This document shows positions 45,763-55,428 of a DNA stretch of 64,000 nt, piece by piece; position 1 is the stretch's first letter, and each line of letters opens with the position of its first letter. The DNA is taken from the NCBI GenBank assembly GCA_963722815.1, contig CAVROM010000009.1, positions 62,001-126,000 on the forward strand, given 5' to 3'. The notes beneath the pieces were generated by a model that did not search any database, was not told the origin of the DNA, and saw only the letters and a list, made by a program, of their open reading frames with translations. The position numbers were made by a program, and so were the translations under genes. Source of the DNA: DASQFQ01 sp963722815. Its GTDB lineage: Bacteria; Actinomycetota; Thermoleophilia; Solirubrobacterales; Solirubrobacteraceae.

Positions 45763-45763
45763 G

Positions 45764-45812
45764 CGACGAGGTCGTCTCAACCACCGCATGGGTGGTCAAG
45801 GTGACATTCGTG
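45764..45812. repeat. palindromic repeat, copy E, in tandem with copy D
   Basis: CGACGAGGTCGTCTCAA ... TCAAGGTGACATTCGTG with inner stem ACCACC/GGTGGT, a third stem sequence that keeps pairing. Confidence 0.8.
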
Positions 45813-45815
45813 AGC

Positions 45816-47063
45816 TCAGCGGACCCGCGGCCAGTCGCGGAGACCGAACGCGTTGAGCGTGGTCTTCGCGCCCACGTACGCGGCGTCGCGCGCCCGCAGC
45901 GAGGGCGAGCGCGGGCGGCGGCGGCCCGCTCGCGCGCCCAGCGGCTCGCTCGGCCCGTCCGCGGAGACCAGCGCGGCCAGCGGCGCAGCCACCCGTGACC
46001 AGCGCAGTTCCTCCGCTGCGGCCGCCAGCGCGGCCGCATAGGAACTCCGCCCACGATCGAGCACGCCCGCCAAGGCAAGAGCCAGCGCTGCAGGATCGGA
46101 CGGCGGCACCGCCTCACCCAGCCCATCGCGAGCGATCCGCTCGGCGAGCTCGTCGCCGCGCGTGCAGACGATCGGCAGCCCCGCCCACAGGCAGTCGAGC
46201 AGCCGCGTGCGGTGCGAGAAGCGCGTCTCGAGGTGGTCGCGGTGGGCGGCGACCGCGCAGTCGGCCTGCAGCAGCCACGCGCCGCGCTCCTCGTACGGCA
46301 CCCAGCCGTCGTTGAAGCGGACGACGCGGCCCAGCAGCCCGAGCTCGCGCGCGAGCGCCTGCGCGCGCACCTCGGCGTCGCGCGCCTGGGCTGCGCCCGA
46401 CGCGCCCATGAACACGAGCCGCAGCCGCGGCCGCTCCGGGCTCAGCTGCGCGACCGCGCGGATCACCGACTCGGCGTCGAGCCAGTCCCACAGCCCGCCG
46501 TTCCAGAGGACGAGCTCGTCGTCGTCGGCGAGGCCGAACCGCTCGCGCGGCCCCGGGCCGGGCGTGGGCGGCGTGTCGGAGACGCCGAACGGGACGACCG
46601 CAAGCAGGCCGCCGAGCGACGGGTCGGCGTCGTGGACCGCGGGCGTGATCAGCCGCTCGGCCAGCAGCGTGCCCGTCCACAGGTCGCGCTGACGCTCCGA
46701 CGCGCATAGGAACGCGTGCCCGTCGTGGAGCGCGTTGACCATCCGGTCGAGCGACATCGCCGTCACCGTCCGCCGCACACCCGCCCGCCGGCCGGCGAGG
46801 AACTGCAGCGCCTCCAGCGGCTCCGGGTCGTAGAGGTCGTAGATCAGCCGCGCCCCCGACCGCCGCAGCGCCCGCGCCGCGAGCGGCCACGCCGGCTGCG
46901 CGACCACCATGCCGGCGGCGGCCGCCGTCGCGCCGAGGTCCCCGGGCGCGTGGGGGTGCGCGTAGACGGCCTCGCCCCCGACCGCGCGCGCGAGCTCCGT
47001 GGCGCGGATGGCCATCCCCGCCATCTCCGCGCCGAGCGGCTCGGGGGAGAGGATGAGCGTCAT
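45816..47063 (-). CDS. family 4 glycosyltransferase
   Basis: 415 residues, intact, from ATG 47063. GT-B features: AEMAGMAIRATELARAVGGE, RLIYDLYDPEPLEALQF, FGLADDDELVLWNGGLWDWL, RLRLVFMGASG, and the donor-binding HRTRLLDCLWAGLPIVCTRG. It is the last gene of a three-gene minus-strand set (48-49 kb genes upstream), each joined by ATGA overlaps. It probably extends a surface or pilin glycan. Confidence 0.8.
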   Translation of the reverse strand: MTLILSPEPLGAEMAGMAIRATELARAVGGEAVYAHPHAPGDLGATAAAAGMVVAQPAWPLAARALRRSGARLIYDLYDPEPLEALQFLAGRRAGVRRTVTAMSLDRMVNALHDGHAFLCASERQRDLWTGTLLAERLITPAVHDADPSLGGLLAVVPFGVSDTPPTPGPGPRERFGLADDDELVLWNGGLWDWLDAESVIRAVAQLSPERPRLRLVFMGASGAAQARDAEVRAQALARELGLLGRVVRFNDGWVPYEERGAWLLQADCAVAAHRDHLETRFSHRTRLLDCLWAGLPIVCTRGDELAERIARDGLGEAVPPSDPAALALALAGVLDRGRSSYAAALAAAAEELRWSRVAAPLAALVSADGPSEPLGARAGRRRPRSPSLRARDAAYVGAKTTLNAFGLRDWPRVR

Positions 47064-48032
47064 GCGCGGTAGGCCTTCCTCTGCCGCCATGCGCCGAGCG
47101 GGCCGATCGGCGCGGCGAGCGGAGCGGGGCCTCGGGTCGCCGCGCCGGCGCGGCGGTACGCGCCGCCACTCGCGCAGCCCGGCGAGGCGGCCTCGCAAAG
47201 GGGCGAGCGTGCGGTCGGTGGCGGCGACGAACGCCACGTAGGCGAGGTCGTAGAGCGCCATCGCCCAGCCCCAGCGCGCGAGCTGGCCGCCCGTCGCGTT
47301 CTTGGCCAGCAGCCGCATCCGGTTGCGGCCGACGAGGAAGTACTTCAGCGCCGACGCCTCGCCGGCGGTGGCGGAGCCGTGGTGGTAGGCGACGCTCGCG
47401 GGCACGTAGACTGCAGCTCCAGCCGGCGGTCGCGCGCGCGCCAGGCGACGTCGGCGTCCTCGCCGAAGGCGAAGAAGCTCGCGTCGAAGCCGCCGATCGC
47501 GTCGAGCATCGCGCGACGGTAAAGGGCGACGCACGCGGATGCGCCGAAGACCTCCTCGACCGGGCCGCCTTCGACCGCCGGCGCGCCCGCGAGCCGGTCG
47601 AACGCGACGCCCAGCCGGTCGACCACGAGCCCCGCCGTGTTGATCGTGTCGCGCCGCGCGTGGAAGCGCACCTGGCCGCACGCCGCCCCGACGCCCGCCG
47701 CCGCCGCCGCGCCGAGGAGGGCGACCGCGCGCGCCCGGCTCGAGCTCGGCGTCGTCGTTGACGAGCAGGATCCACTCGCCCGCCGCAGCCTCCATCCCCG
47801 CCACGACCCCGCCCGCGAAACCGAGGTTGCGGCCGGGAAAGAGGCACCCGCGTGCCGAGGGAGGCGGCAGCGGGCGGAGGTCGCCGCACCGGCGGCCACC
47901 CCCTCAATGCTGTTGTCGACGACCACGATTTCTCCATCGAGCGGCGCGAGGGCCGTGCGAAGGGAGCGTGAGGCAGGCGTCGAGCAGCGGCCCGCCCCGC
48001 TGCGTGACCACGATGGCGCTGACGAGCGTCAT
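47060..48032 (-). pseudogene. family 2 glycosyltransferase, several frameshifts
   Basis: Pieces in order: MTLVSAIVVTQRGGPLLDAC, EIVVVDNSIEGVAAGAA, GEWILLVNDDAELEPG, GQVRFHARRDTINTAGLVVD, VFGASACVALYRRAMLDAIG, FAFGEDADVAWRARDR, VAYHHGSATAGEASALKYFL and, after a last one-base shift near 47160, RAGAATRGPAPLAAPIGPLG ending in TGA that overlaps the next ATG. At least four single-base shifts are needed. Repaired, it is a normal rhamnosyltransferase-like GT2 of about 320 residues. Confidence 0.65.
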
Positions 48033-49170
48033 GCCCGGTAGGCCTCCGCGACCCGCTCGAGCGAATCGGCTCGAGAGAGAGCCGGCGCGCGTTCGCCGCG
48101 TACCACTCGGCCGTCGAGGCCCGCAGCGCCGCGCCGCCCTCGCGCACCCGCACGATCGCGGCCGCCAGGTCCGCCGGCGAGTCGGAGGCCGCGACGAACC
48201 CGTTGACGCCCTCCTCGATCAACTCGGTCGCCGCGTTGTCAGGGTCGGCGACGACCACCGCCGGGGTCCCCGCCGCACACGCCTCGACCACGACCAGCCC
48301 GTAGCCCTCGCGCCGCGAGGGGAGGACGAGGCAGAGCGCGCTCCGGAGCGCGGCGTCGACGCTGCTCGTGGGGGACGAAGCCCGGCGCCGAGACCCGCTC
48401 CTCGAGGTCGTGCGAGCGGATCAGCGCCAGCACCTGCTCGCGGTCGGGCCCGTCGCCGTAGATCTCGCCACGGACGCCGGGGAGCCGGGCGAGCGCGGGG
48501 ATCAGCGACGGCACCCGCTTCTCCGCGATGTGCCGGCCGGCGAAGACGACCGGCCCCGGGTCGACATAAGCCTCGACCTTAGCGTCAGGTTGCGGCGCCG
48601 CGTAGATCCCGCGCAGCACCGTGACCTCGCTGCGCAGGCCCTCCTCGCGCAGGCGAGCGGCGTGCAGCTCCGACAGGCAGAACGCCCGCTGCGGGACCCG
48701 GACACACGCCCGCTGCACCCTCCAGCCGAGCCACCCGCCGATCCGGCCGAGGTAGTCCTGCCAGTACGACAGCGTCCACAGCTCCAGCCAGTCGACGACC
48801 AGCCGGTACCGGCCCCAGCGCCGCAGGAAACCCGCCGCGAGCAGGGAGAAGTAGGGGAAGGAGGCGGTGTGGACCACGTCGTAGCGGCGTCCGCGCCGCG
48901 CCAGGTGCCACGAGCACGCCGAGCGCCGAAGATCAGCGGCGGCCCGATCCGGCGGCGGCCCGACCGGGTGTACAGGGCGAGGCGCGGCCCGGCCGCCACG
49001 ACCCGCACGCCCGGCACGCCCGGATCCGCCCCCCGGTCCCACTGCCGGAGCGTCAGGTACGTCACCTCGTGCCCCTCGGCCGCCAGCCGCTCGGCCACGC
49101 CGCGGTACCAGCGCTCGGCGCCGCCGACGGTGTGCGGGAACAGGCAGTCGTAGACGAGGCAGACGCGCAC
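48029..49170 (-). pseudogene. family 4 glycosyltransferase, several frameshifts
   Basis: GTG 49170 begins RVCLVYDCLFPHTVGGAERW, a typical GT4 start. Further pieces: YDVVHTASFPYFSLLAAGFL, VVDWLELWTLSYWQDYLGRI, VVFAGRHIAEKRVPSLIPAL, YGDGPDREQVLALI and VEACAAGTPAVVVADPDNAA. Shifts lie near 48910, 48370 and 48065. The repaired C-terminus (SLERVAEAYRA) stops in TGA overlapping the next ATG. It is the first gene of the minus-strand set and divergent from the glycosyltransferase at 49219. Confidence 0.65.
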
Positions 49171-49175
49171 GGGGC

Positions 49176-49202
49176 TCAACCAATCACGTCAGCGGCCGAT
49201 AC
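49176..49202 (+). promoter_or_regulatory. sigma-28/WhiG-like promoter of the polyprenyl glycosyltransferase
   Basis: TCAA (49176-49179), 15 bases, GCCGATAC (49195-49202), 16 bases before ATG 49219. Confidence 0.6.
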
Positions 49203-49218
49203 GTGCCCTGTCCACACC

Positions 49219-50420
49219 ATGAGCATCGTCGAGCCCCTTCTCTTTCCTGAGCCCGAAGTCCTCTCGCCCGGAGGACGAGCTGCTCGTCAGCGTCGTGATC
49301 CCGTGCCTCAACGAGGCCGCCAACATCGAGCGCTGCGTCGCCTGGGCCCGCACCACGCTGGCCGAGCACGGCATCCGAGGCGAGGTCGTCGTGGCCGACA
49401 ACGACTCCGAGGACGAGTCCGCCGCGCTCGCGCTCGCCGCCGGCGCGCGGCTCGTGTGCGAGCGCCGCCGCGGCTACGGCAACGCCTACATGGCCGGCTT
49501 CGCCGCCGCCAAGGGCCGCTACGTCGTCATGGCCGACGCCGACCTGACCTACGACTTCGGCGAGATCCCGCGCTTCGTCGAGCAGCTCGAGGCCGGCGCC
49601 GACCTCGTGATGGGCGACCGCATGGACGGCATCCAGCCCGGCGCGATGCCGTGGCTGCACCGCTACATCGGCAACCCGATCCTCTCCGGCACGCTCAACC
49701 TCTTCTTCAAGACCGGCGTGCGCGACGCCCACTGCGGCATGCGCGCCTTCCGCCGCGACCGGCTGCCCGAGCTCGACCTGCGCACGACCGGCATGGAGTT
49801 CGCCTCGGAGATGGTGATCCGCGCCGCCAAGGCGGACCTGGACATCCGCCAGCTGCCGATCGACTACCACCCGCGCGGCGGCACCTCCAAGCTCTCGAGC
49901 TTCCGCGACGGCTGGCGCCACCTGCGCTTCCTGCTCGTCCACTCGCCGACGCACCTGTTCGTGATCCCCGGCGCCGCCACGTTCCTGTGCGGCCTGCTGA
50001 TCGCGCTCGTCTCGCTCGCTCGCATCGAGATCCTCGGCCGCGAATGGCAGCTGCACTCGATGATCGCGGGCGCGCTGCTCGCCGTGGTCGGCACGCAGGT
50101 GATGGCCCTCGGCCTGTGCGCGCACGCGTACGGCAGCTACTTCATGGGCGAGCGCGAACCGTGGTTCGACCGCATGCGCGCGCGCTTCCGGCTCGAGCAC
50201 GGCCTGCTGGCCGGCGGCGCCGATCGCCGGCGCCGGCGCCCTGATCGCGGCCGTGATCGTCCTCACCTGGATCCAGCGCGGCTTCGGCGTCCTCGCCGAG
50301 GAGCGGCTGCTGGTCGCGGCCTCCGCGCTGATCATCATCGGCGTCCAGGTCCTGTTCTCCTCGTTCTTGCTCTCGATCCTCGGGCTCCGCCGCCGTGACG
50401 GCCACTCGACGGATATCTAG
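49219..50420 (+). pseudogene. polyprenyl-phosphate-type family 2 glycosyltransferase, two frameshifts
   Basis: From ATG 49219 a short lead, then (shift near 49262) LLVSVVIPCLNEAANIERCV, EVVVADNDSEDESAALALAA, GNAYMAGFAAAKGRYVVMAD with DADLTYDF as the metal site, and MRAFRRDRLPELDLRTTGME, as in DPM1-like enzymes. Two helices follow (FVIPGAATFLCGLLIALVSL and MIAGALLAVVGTQVMALGLC), then after a shift near 50215 two more (AIAGAGALIAAVIVLTWIQR and ALIIIGVQVLFSSFLLSILG). About 400 residues. Its sigma-28-like promoter and position next to the minor pilins suggest pilin or surface glycosylation. Confidence 0.7.
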
Positions 50421-50421
50421 G

Positions 50422-50450
50422 TCAAGCGCCTTCCGCGTCTGCGCCGATAC
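50422..50450 (+). promoter_or_regulatory. sigma-28/WhiG-like promoter of the minor pilin operon
   Basis: TCAA at 50422-50425 (spacer 17) or CAAG at 50423-50426 (spacer 16), then GCCGATAC (50443-50450), 8 bases before ATG 50459. A transcript from here would be nearly leaderless. Confidence 0.6.
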
Positions 50451-50458
50451 CCGAGGGG

Positions 50459-51856
50459 ATGACTCGACTCCGCATCTCTGACGACCGCGGCTTTGCCATG
50501 GTCGAGGCGATCGTCGCCGCCATGCTCCTCGTGATGGTCGCCCTCGGCGTCCTCAAGGGCCTCGACACCGCGCAGCAGAGCTCGGGCCGCGAGAAGGCGC
50601 GCTCGACCGCCGCCGCGCTGACCGAGCAGGACCAGGAGCGCCTCCGCTCCTTCCGCGCGGTCGATCTCGCCAACTACGACGAGACGCGGACGATCAAAGT
50701 CAACAGCGTCGACTACACCGTCCAGTCGCAGGTCGACTGGATCCGCGACTCGACCGGCGGCACGCAGAGCTGCAACAACAGCGCGACCCAGGCCGACTAC
50801 ATGCGGATCACCTCGACGACGAGGTCGAACCTGGTCAACACCCCGATCGCGCCGATCACGCAGACGAGCCTCGTCGCCCCGCCCGTCGGCGCCTTCGGCG
50901 CCAACCAGGGCACGCTCGGCATCCAGGTCAACGGCCGCGACGGCATCGGCATGGAGGACGTCAGCGTCACGATCACCGGGCCGACCACCGTCACGAACCC
51001 CACGAACTCCGCGGGCTGCGCGATCTTCGCCTACGTGCCGGTCGGCGCCTACACGGCCACGCTCGACACCAACGGCTGGGTCGACAAGGGCGGCAACCAG
51101 AAGACCAGCGTCGGCGCGACGGTCTCGAACGGCACCGTCAACGTCAAGAACCTCGACTACGACCAGGCCGCCAGCGTCGACGGCGACTTCGACACCGAGA
51201 CCCTCGGCGGCGCCACGGTGCCCGCCAAGACCACGCAGCTGTCGGCCGCCAACCGCGGCGTGCCCACCGGGCCGTTCGCCCCGTTCGCCGGCGAGCGCGT
51301 GTGGAATCCGCCGGGTAGCCTCGGCACGATCTCCGCGACGGGCCTGTACCCCTTCGCCGACGGCTACAACCTCTACGGCGGCGGCTGCCCGGGCGCCGAT
51401 CCGACGAAGAACGATCCGGACTACTTCACGACGCTGGGCACGAAGCGCGGTCGTCTCGGTCGACCCCGGCGCCCAGACGTTGCCGGCCGCCAAGGTGCGC
51501 CTCCCGTCGATCGACCTGCGCGTCCTCTACAACGGCTCCGCCGCTGGCCTGGCGACCTACCAGAACTCACCACGCGTATCGTCGCGACGCGACGAGCGTC
51601 GGCTGCACGACCAACCCCGAGAAGTTCACCTTCGCCGCGCCGTCCACCGACGTGAACGGCTGGATGCTCCAGCCGGCGCTGCCGTTCGGCTCCTACTCGG
51701 TGTGCGCCAGTCGCTCGTCGCCTGGCTCGGGGACCACGACGAAGAAGGAGATCGATCACCGTCAACAACTAGTACCACCGCGGGATCAAGCCGCCGGACG
51801 CCGCGAGCCCGATCGATCGACCTCAACAGCGGCACGAGCGAGCGGGAGCCTGCTGA
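50459..51856 (+). pseudogene. large prepilin-like protein (minor pilin), frameshifted C-terminal third
   Basis: Residues 1-40 form a type III signal: DDRGFAMVEAIVAAMLLVMV, cleavage after Gly, with Glu five residues into the mature protein as expected after N-methylation. The next 280 residues are intact, including a carboxypeptidase-regulatory-like strand region (GRDGIGMEDVSVTITGPTTV, YVPVGAYTATLDTNGWVDKG). After LGTK near 51440 the frame shifts at least four times (VSVDPGAQTLPAAKVRLPSI, NGWMLQPALPFGSYSVCA, SPIDLNSGTSE). The inferred stop at 51854 overlaps the next ATG. It lies first in a three-gene prepilin set, so it is probably part of a pilus tip or priming complex. Confidence 0.65.
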
Positions 51857-52533
51857 TGAGCCGCCTGCGGCACGAGTCGGGCTTCACGCTCGTGGAGCTG
51901 ATGGTCGCGATGATGATCGGGACGATGACGATCCTCGCCGTCTACGGCGTGCTCGACACATCGATCAAGCAGAGCACGAAGATCGCCGGCCGCGTCAACG
52001 CGACCCAGCGCGGCCGCATCGCGATGGACACGATCACGCGCCAGCTGCGCTCGCAGGTCTGTTACAGCTCGACCGTCCCGGCGTTCGTGTCGGGCACCGA
52101 CACCGCCGTCAAGTTCCACGTCGACCTGACCGACGGCGCGAAGCCGATCGAGCAGCACGAGATCTTCTACAACTCGACCGCGAGGACGCTGACCGAGCGC
52201 GTCTGGCCCGGCTTGGGCAGCCCGCTCTCGTTCCCGACGCAGAAGGTCTCGCGGCAGATCACCGACGGCGTCATGCAGCGGCCGGCCCCGGACGCGCCGG
52301 TGTTCCGGTACTACGCGTACAACACCGCGACGCCGCCACGGCCGGCGACCCTGCTGCCGACCCCGCTGAGCGCGACCGACCTCGCCCGCGTGGCGAAGAT
52401 CGAGATCGGCTTCGTCACGTTGCCGCCCGGCGTGAAGACCCTGACCTTCCCCGCCGCCTCGACGCTCCAGAACGAAGTCTACGTCCGCGTCGCGGACCCC
52501 AACGACCCAGCACCCACCCCCACATGCGCCTGA
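51856..52533 (+). CDS. prepilin-like protein (PilW-type)
   Basis: 225 residues, intact. Class III signal HESGFTLVELMVAMMIGTMT with Gly before Phe and Glu at +5. The hydrophobic helix continues to about residue 35, followed by QRGRIAMDTITRQLRSQVCY, a common motif of PilW/PilJ-like minor pilins, then a soluble domain. TGATG overlap upstream and a 10-base overlap with the next gene. Processed by PilD (57031). Likely component of the pilus tip complex. Confidence 0.82.
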   Translation: MSRLRHESGFTLVELMVAMMIGTMTILAVYGVLDTSIKQSTKIAGRVNATQRGRIAMDTITRQLRSQVCYSSTVPAFVSGTDTAVKFHVDLTDGAKPIEQHEIFYNSTARTLTERVWPGLGSPLSFPTQKVSRQITDGVMQRPAPDAPVFRYYAYNTATPPRPATLLPTPLSATDLARVAKIEIGFVTLPPGVKTLTFPAASTLQNEVYVRVADPNDPAPTPTCA

Positions 52534-54167
52534 TCTCTCACCTCCGGAACCGTTACATCTGCGCCGAGCACGGCTTCTCCATGATCGTCGTCATGGGGGT
52601 GATGGCGGCCAGCTCGCTGTTCGTCGCCGCCGCGTTCGCGGCCGCCAACGGCGACCTCCCGCTGACCCGCGACTCGCAGGACCGCAAGCAGGCCTACTCG
52701 GCGGCCGAGGCGGGGATCAACTACTACCAGTACCACCTCAACCAGGACCCGGACTACTGGACGAAGTGCACCAACGTCCCGGCGCCGAACGCGACCGAGA
52801 ACCAGCCGGTCAACCAGGCGTGGAACGGCACGTCGCCCGCGACCGACCCGCGGCGCTGGCGCAAGGTGGCGGGCACGAAGAACTCGTACACGATCGAGCT
52901 CCTGCCGGCCAACGGCAACGCTGCCTGCGTCGAGAACAACTACGCGACGATGATCGACTCGTCGACGAGCTCCTTCAAGGTCCGCGCCACCGGCAAGTCC
53001 GGCGCGAACACGAAGCTGAAGCGCAGCATCGTCGCGTCGTTCCGCCGCCGCTCGTTCCTCGACTTCCTCTACTTCACCGACTTCGAGACGACCGACCCGA
53101 TCAACTACTCGAGCACCACCAGGCGTGGGCGCAGGCCAACTGCGGCGACAAGTACCGCGCGCAGCGCAACGGCAGCTGCTCCGAGATCCAGTTCGCCGAG
53201 TGCGGACGCGATCAACGGCCCGATGCACACCAACGACGACATCCTCACGTGCGGCACGCCGACGTTCGGCCGCAACAGCGCGGACTCGATCGAGATGACG
53301 GGCCCGGTTCCGCCGCGACGCCCGGCTACACGAAGGTCGGCGGCGGCTGTCCGGGCGGCGACCCGGTGTTCAACGGGCCCAAGCGCGCCGGCGTCAAGGC
53401 GCTGACGATGCCGCCCACCAACTCGACGCTGCAGACGGTCGCCGCGGCCGGCGGCCTGGTCTACACCGGCAAGACGATCATCCGCTTCAACAGCGGCGGC
53501 AACATGACGGTGACGAACGCGCTGGTCAACGGCGGCGAGCCCGCAGACGCGCGGCCCTGCCGACCAACGGCGTCATCTACGTGAAGAACAACACCGGCAA
53601 CTGCGGCACGATCCAGCCGCCGAGGGACGCGAACTACGCCGAGGGCGCCAGCTGCGGCAACCTGTACATCAGCGGCACCTACACGTCGTCGATGACGCTG
53701 GCCTCGGCCAACGACATCATCGTCGCGCCGCCCGGCAGCCGTGCCGCTCAGCCGCGGTGACCTCGAGCAACCCCGTCTCCGGCGGTACCGGCAACGGCGA
53801 CCTCATCGGCAGCGGCAACTCGGTCCTGGGCCTCGTCGCGAACAACTTCGTGCGCGTGTTCCACCCGTGCAGCCCGGAGGGTCGCCGCTGATGAAGACCG
53901 TCCGCATCGACGCCGCGATCCTCTCGCTCGCTCACTCGTTCACGGCGGACAACTACGACTGCGGCAGCAAGATCGGCGCTGCTCACGATCAACGGCGCGA
54001 TCGCCCAGAAGTACCGCGGTGCGGTCGGCACGACGGGCAGCACCGGCTTCATCAAGAACTACAACTACGACGACCGCCTGCGCTACCGCAGCCCGCCGTA
54101 CTTCCTCGAGCCGGTCGCGGCCAGCTGGCACGTGATCCGCTCGAACGAGCAGGTCCCCGCCCGCTAG
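52524..54167 (+). pseudogene. PilX-like prepilin, many frameshifts
   Basis: ATG 52524. N-terminus EHGFSMIVVMGVMAASSLFV with Gly before Phe, but Glu at +5 is replaced; such PilX-type proteins are not all canonical pilins. SQDRKQAYSAAEAGINYYQY is the PilX signature. The first 190 residues are intact; the remainder must be pieced from alternating frames (NGPMHTNDDILTCGTPTFGR, YTKVGGGCPGGDPVFNGPKR, NSTLQTVAAAGGLVYTGKTI, LIGSGNSVLGLVANNFVRVF, KTVRIDAAILSLAHSFTADN, YRSPPYFLEPVAASWHVIRS), at least six shifts, ending at TAG 54167. Repaired length about 545 residues, large for a minor pilin, possibly an adhesin. Confidence 0.65.
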
Positions 54168-54206
54168 GCAGCAAGCTGCCTGGCTTGGCGCCTCGCCCCG
54201 CACTGG

Positions 54207-54636
54207 CTAGCGGGCTGCGGGGGAGACCTCGACCAGGCCGATCAGGCGCTCCGCGTCGACCAGGTCGACGCGGAGCTCGCCCCGCCGGTCGAGCAGCAGC
54301 TCGAAGCGCGCGGGTGAGCCCGGCTCGATCGGCTCGAGCTTGCCGGCGTCCTCGATCTCGACGCTGTCGAGCACGTCGCCCTTGACCGTGAGTGCGAGCA
54401 CGTCGCCGACGCGCGCGCGGATGCGGGCGCGGTCCTTGCCGGGGTCGGCCGAGATCGTCTTCTCGATCCGGCGCGAGCTGCCCGTCGTCGGCGCCGGCGT
54501 CTCGGTCGGGGTCGGGCGTCGTGGTGGGCTGCGCGAGCCCCGGCCGGGTGATCGTCGGACGCGGTGCGAGGCTCGTCACCAACGCCGTCAAACCGAGCAA
54601 TACGGCGAACAGGACGAGCAGTCGGCGACCGAGCAC
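54207..54636 (-). pseudogene. membrane-anchored small protein, one frameshift
   Basis: GTG 54636 begins LGRRLLVLFAVLLGLTALVT, a membrane anchor. A Thr/Pro linker follows, one base-shift near 54515, then RIRARVGDVLALTVKGDVLD, SVEIEDAGKLEPIEPGSPAR and FELLLDRRGELRVDLVDAER. The soluble part resembles small cupredoxin-like or plastocyanin-like domains without copper ligands that I can see. It lies antisense between the minor pilin operon and the pilin leader. Function unknown. Confidence 0.55.
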
Positions 54637-54680
54637 CCGGACGATGCTAGCCGTATGTACGAAACGGCTTTCAGCAGGGG

Positions 54681-54708
54681 TTAAGCCGAGGCTGTGCCAT
54701 GCCGATAC
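54681..54708 (+). promoter_or_regulatory. sigma-28/WhiG-like promoter of the pilin operon
   Basis: TTAA (54681-54684, spacer 16) or TAAG (54682-54685, spacer 15), then GCCGATAC (54701-54708). The riboswitch begins 13 bases further on, where transcription is expected to start. Confidence 0.7.
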
Positions 54709-54721
54709 GGGTTGTGCCAGA

Positions 54722-54806
54722 ACCAAGGTGCTAAAGGCAAATCGTCCGCGAGGGCGAGACGCAAAGCCACGGAGCTCAGGAAGAGTCAGCCGGGCTGCCA
54801 CCAGGT
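54722..54806 (+). ncRNA. class I c-di-GMP riboswitch (GEMM-I)
   Basis: P1 is ACC..GGTG (54722-54730) with CACC.GGT (54799-54806). Then come the conserved GGCAAA, a P2 hairpin (TCGTCC-GCGA-GGGCGA), the diagnostic GACGCAAAGCC, and P3 starting CACGG and ending in CCGGGCTGCC. These match the GEMM-I consensus in order and spacing. It lies in the 185-base leader of the first pilin gene, whose AGGAGG sits at 54877-54882 and can pair with CCCT just upstream, a possible translation switch. Binding c-di-GMP would tune pilin synthesis. Whether ligand turns expression on or off cannot be read safely. Confidence 0.88.
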
Positions 54807-54891
54807 CAGTACGACCAAGGGGCTGAGGGACCAAGGACCTGGCGACGTCAGTTCAACAGGCCCAACGATCCCTTCAGGAGGGTTCACTTCA

Positions 54892-55333
54892 ATGCTCAAC
54901 AAGCTGCGCTCGCGCATCCAGGACGAGAAGGGCTTCACCCTTATCGAGCTCCTGGTCGTCATTCTGATCATCGGCATCCTCGCCGCGATCGCCCTTCCCG
55001 CCTTCCTCGGTCAGCGCGCCCGTGCGCAGGACACCGAGGCGAAGACCAGCGTCCGCCAGGGCCAGACCGCCATGGAGACGTTCTACACCGACAACCAGAC
55101 CTACGTCGCGACGAAGACTTCAGCTCGTCGACATCGAGCAGTCTCTGGCTGCCGCGCCGAACGACAGCTTCACCGTCACGAGCCCGACCGTCGACTCCTA
55201 CACGCTGAGCGTGCAGTCCAAGACGGGCAACACGTTCTCGATCGTCGAAGGCGTCCACGGAACCGTCACCCGCTCCTGCAGCCGCACCGGCGGCACGAGC
55301 AAGGGCGGCTGCCCGGCCAGCAACAGCTGGTAG
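54892..55333 (+). pseudogene. pilA: major type IV pilin, first tandem copy, one frameshift
   Basis: ATG 54892 with AGGAGG upstream. DEKGFTLIELLVVILIIGIL is a textbook type III signal (Gly before Phe, Glu at +5), followed by AIALPAFLGQRARAQDTEAK and AMETFYTDNQTYVATK. A +1 shift near 55118 leads to QLVDIEQSLAAAPNDSFTVT, SYTLSVQSKTGNTFSIVEGV and two Cys (RSCSRTGGTSKGGCPASNSW) forming the disulfide loop, stop at 55333. About 146 residues when joined. The same shift occurs in the second copy. Confidence 0.85.
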
Positions 55334-55357
55334 TCAGCAGCTGCATACGCTCCGCAT

Positions 55358-55390
55358 CGAGGCGGGCCTCCGGGCCCGCCTCGTTTGCGT
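55358..55390 (+). terminator. terminator between the two pilin genes
   Basis: CGAGGCGGGCC-TCC-GGGCCCGCCTCG (55358-55383) followed by TTTGCGTT. A partial terminator would make the first pilin more abundant than the second. Confidence 0.75.
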
Positions 55391-55428
55391 TAAGGCCCTG
55401 CTTCACCCCACCCAAAGGACAGACACAG

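Noticed and set aside
53881..54167. Separate small gene beginning at ATG 53891 after the PilX-like protein
   Set aside because: The segment KTVRIDAAILSLAHSFTADN continues the PilX-like protein once one-base shifts are corrected; a free-standing gene is less likely.
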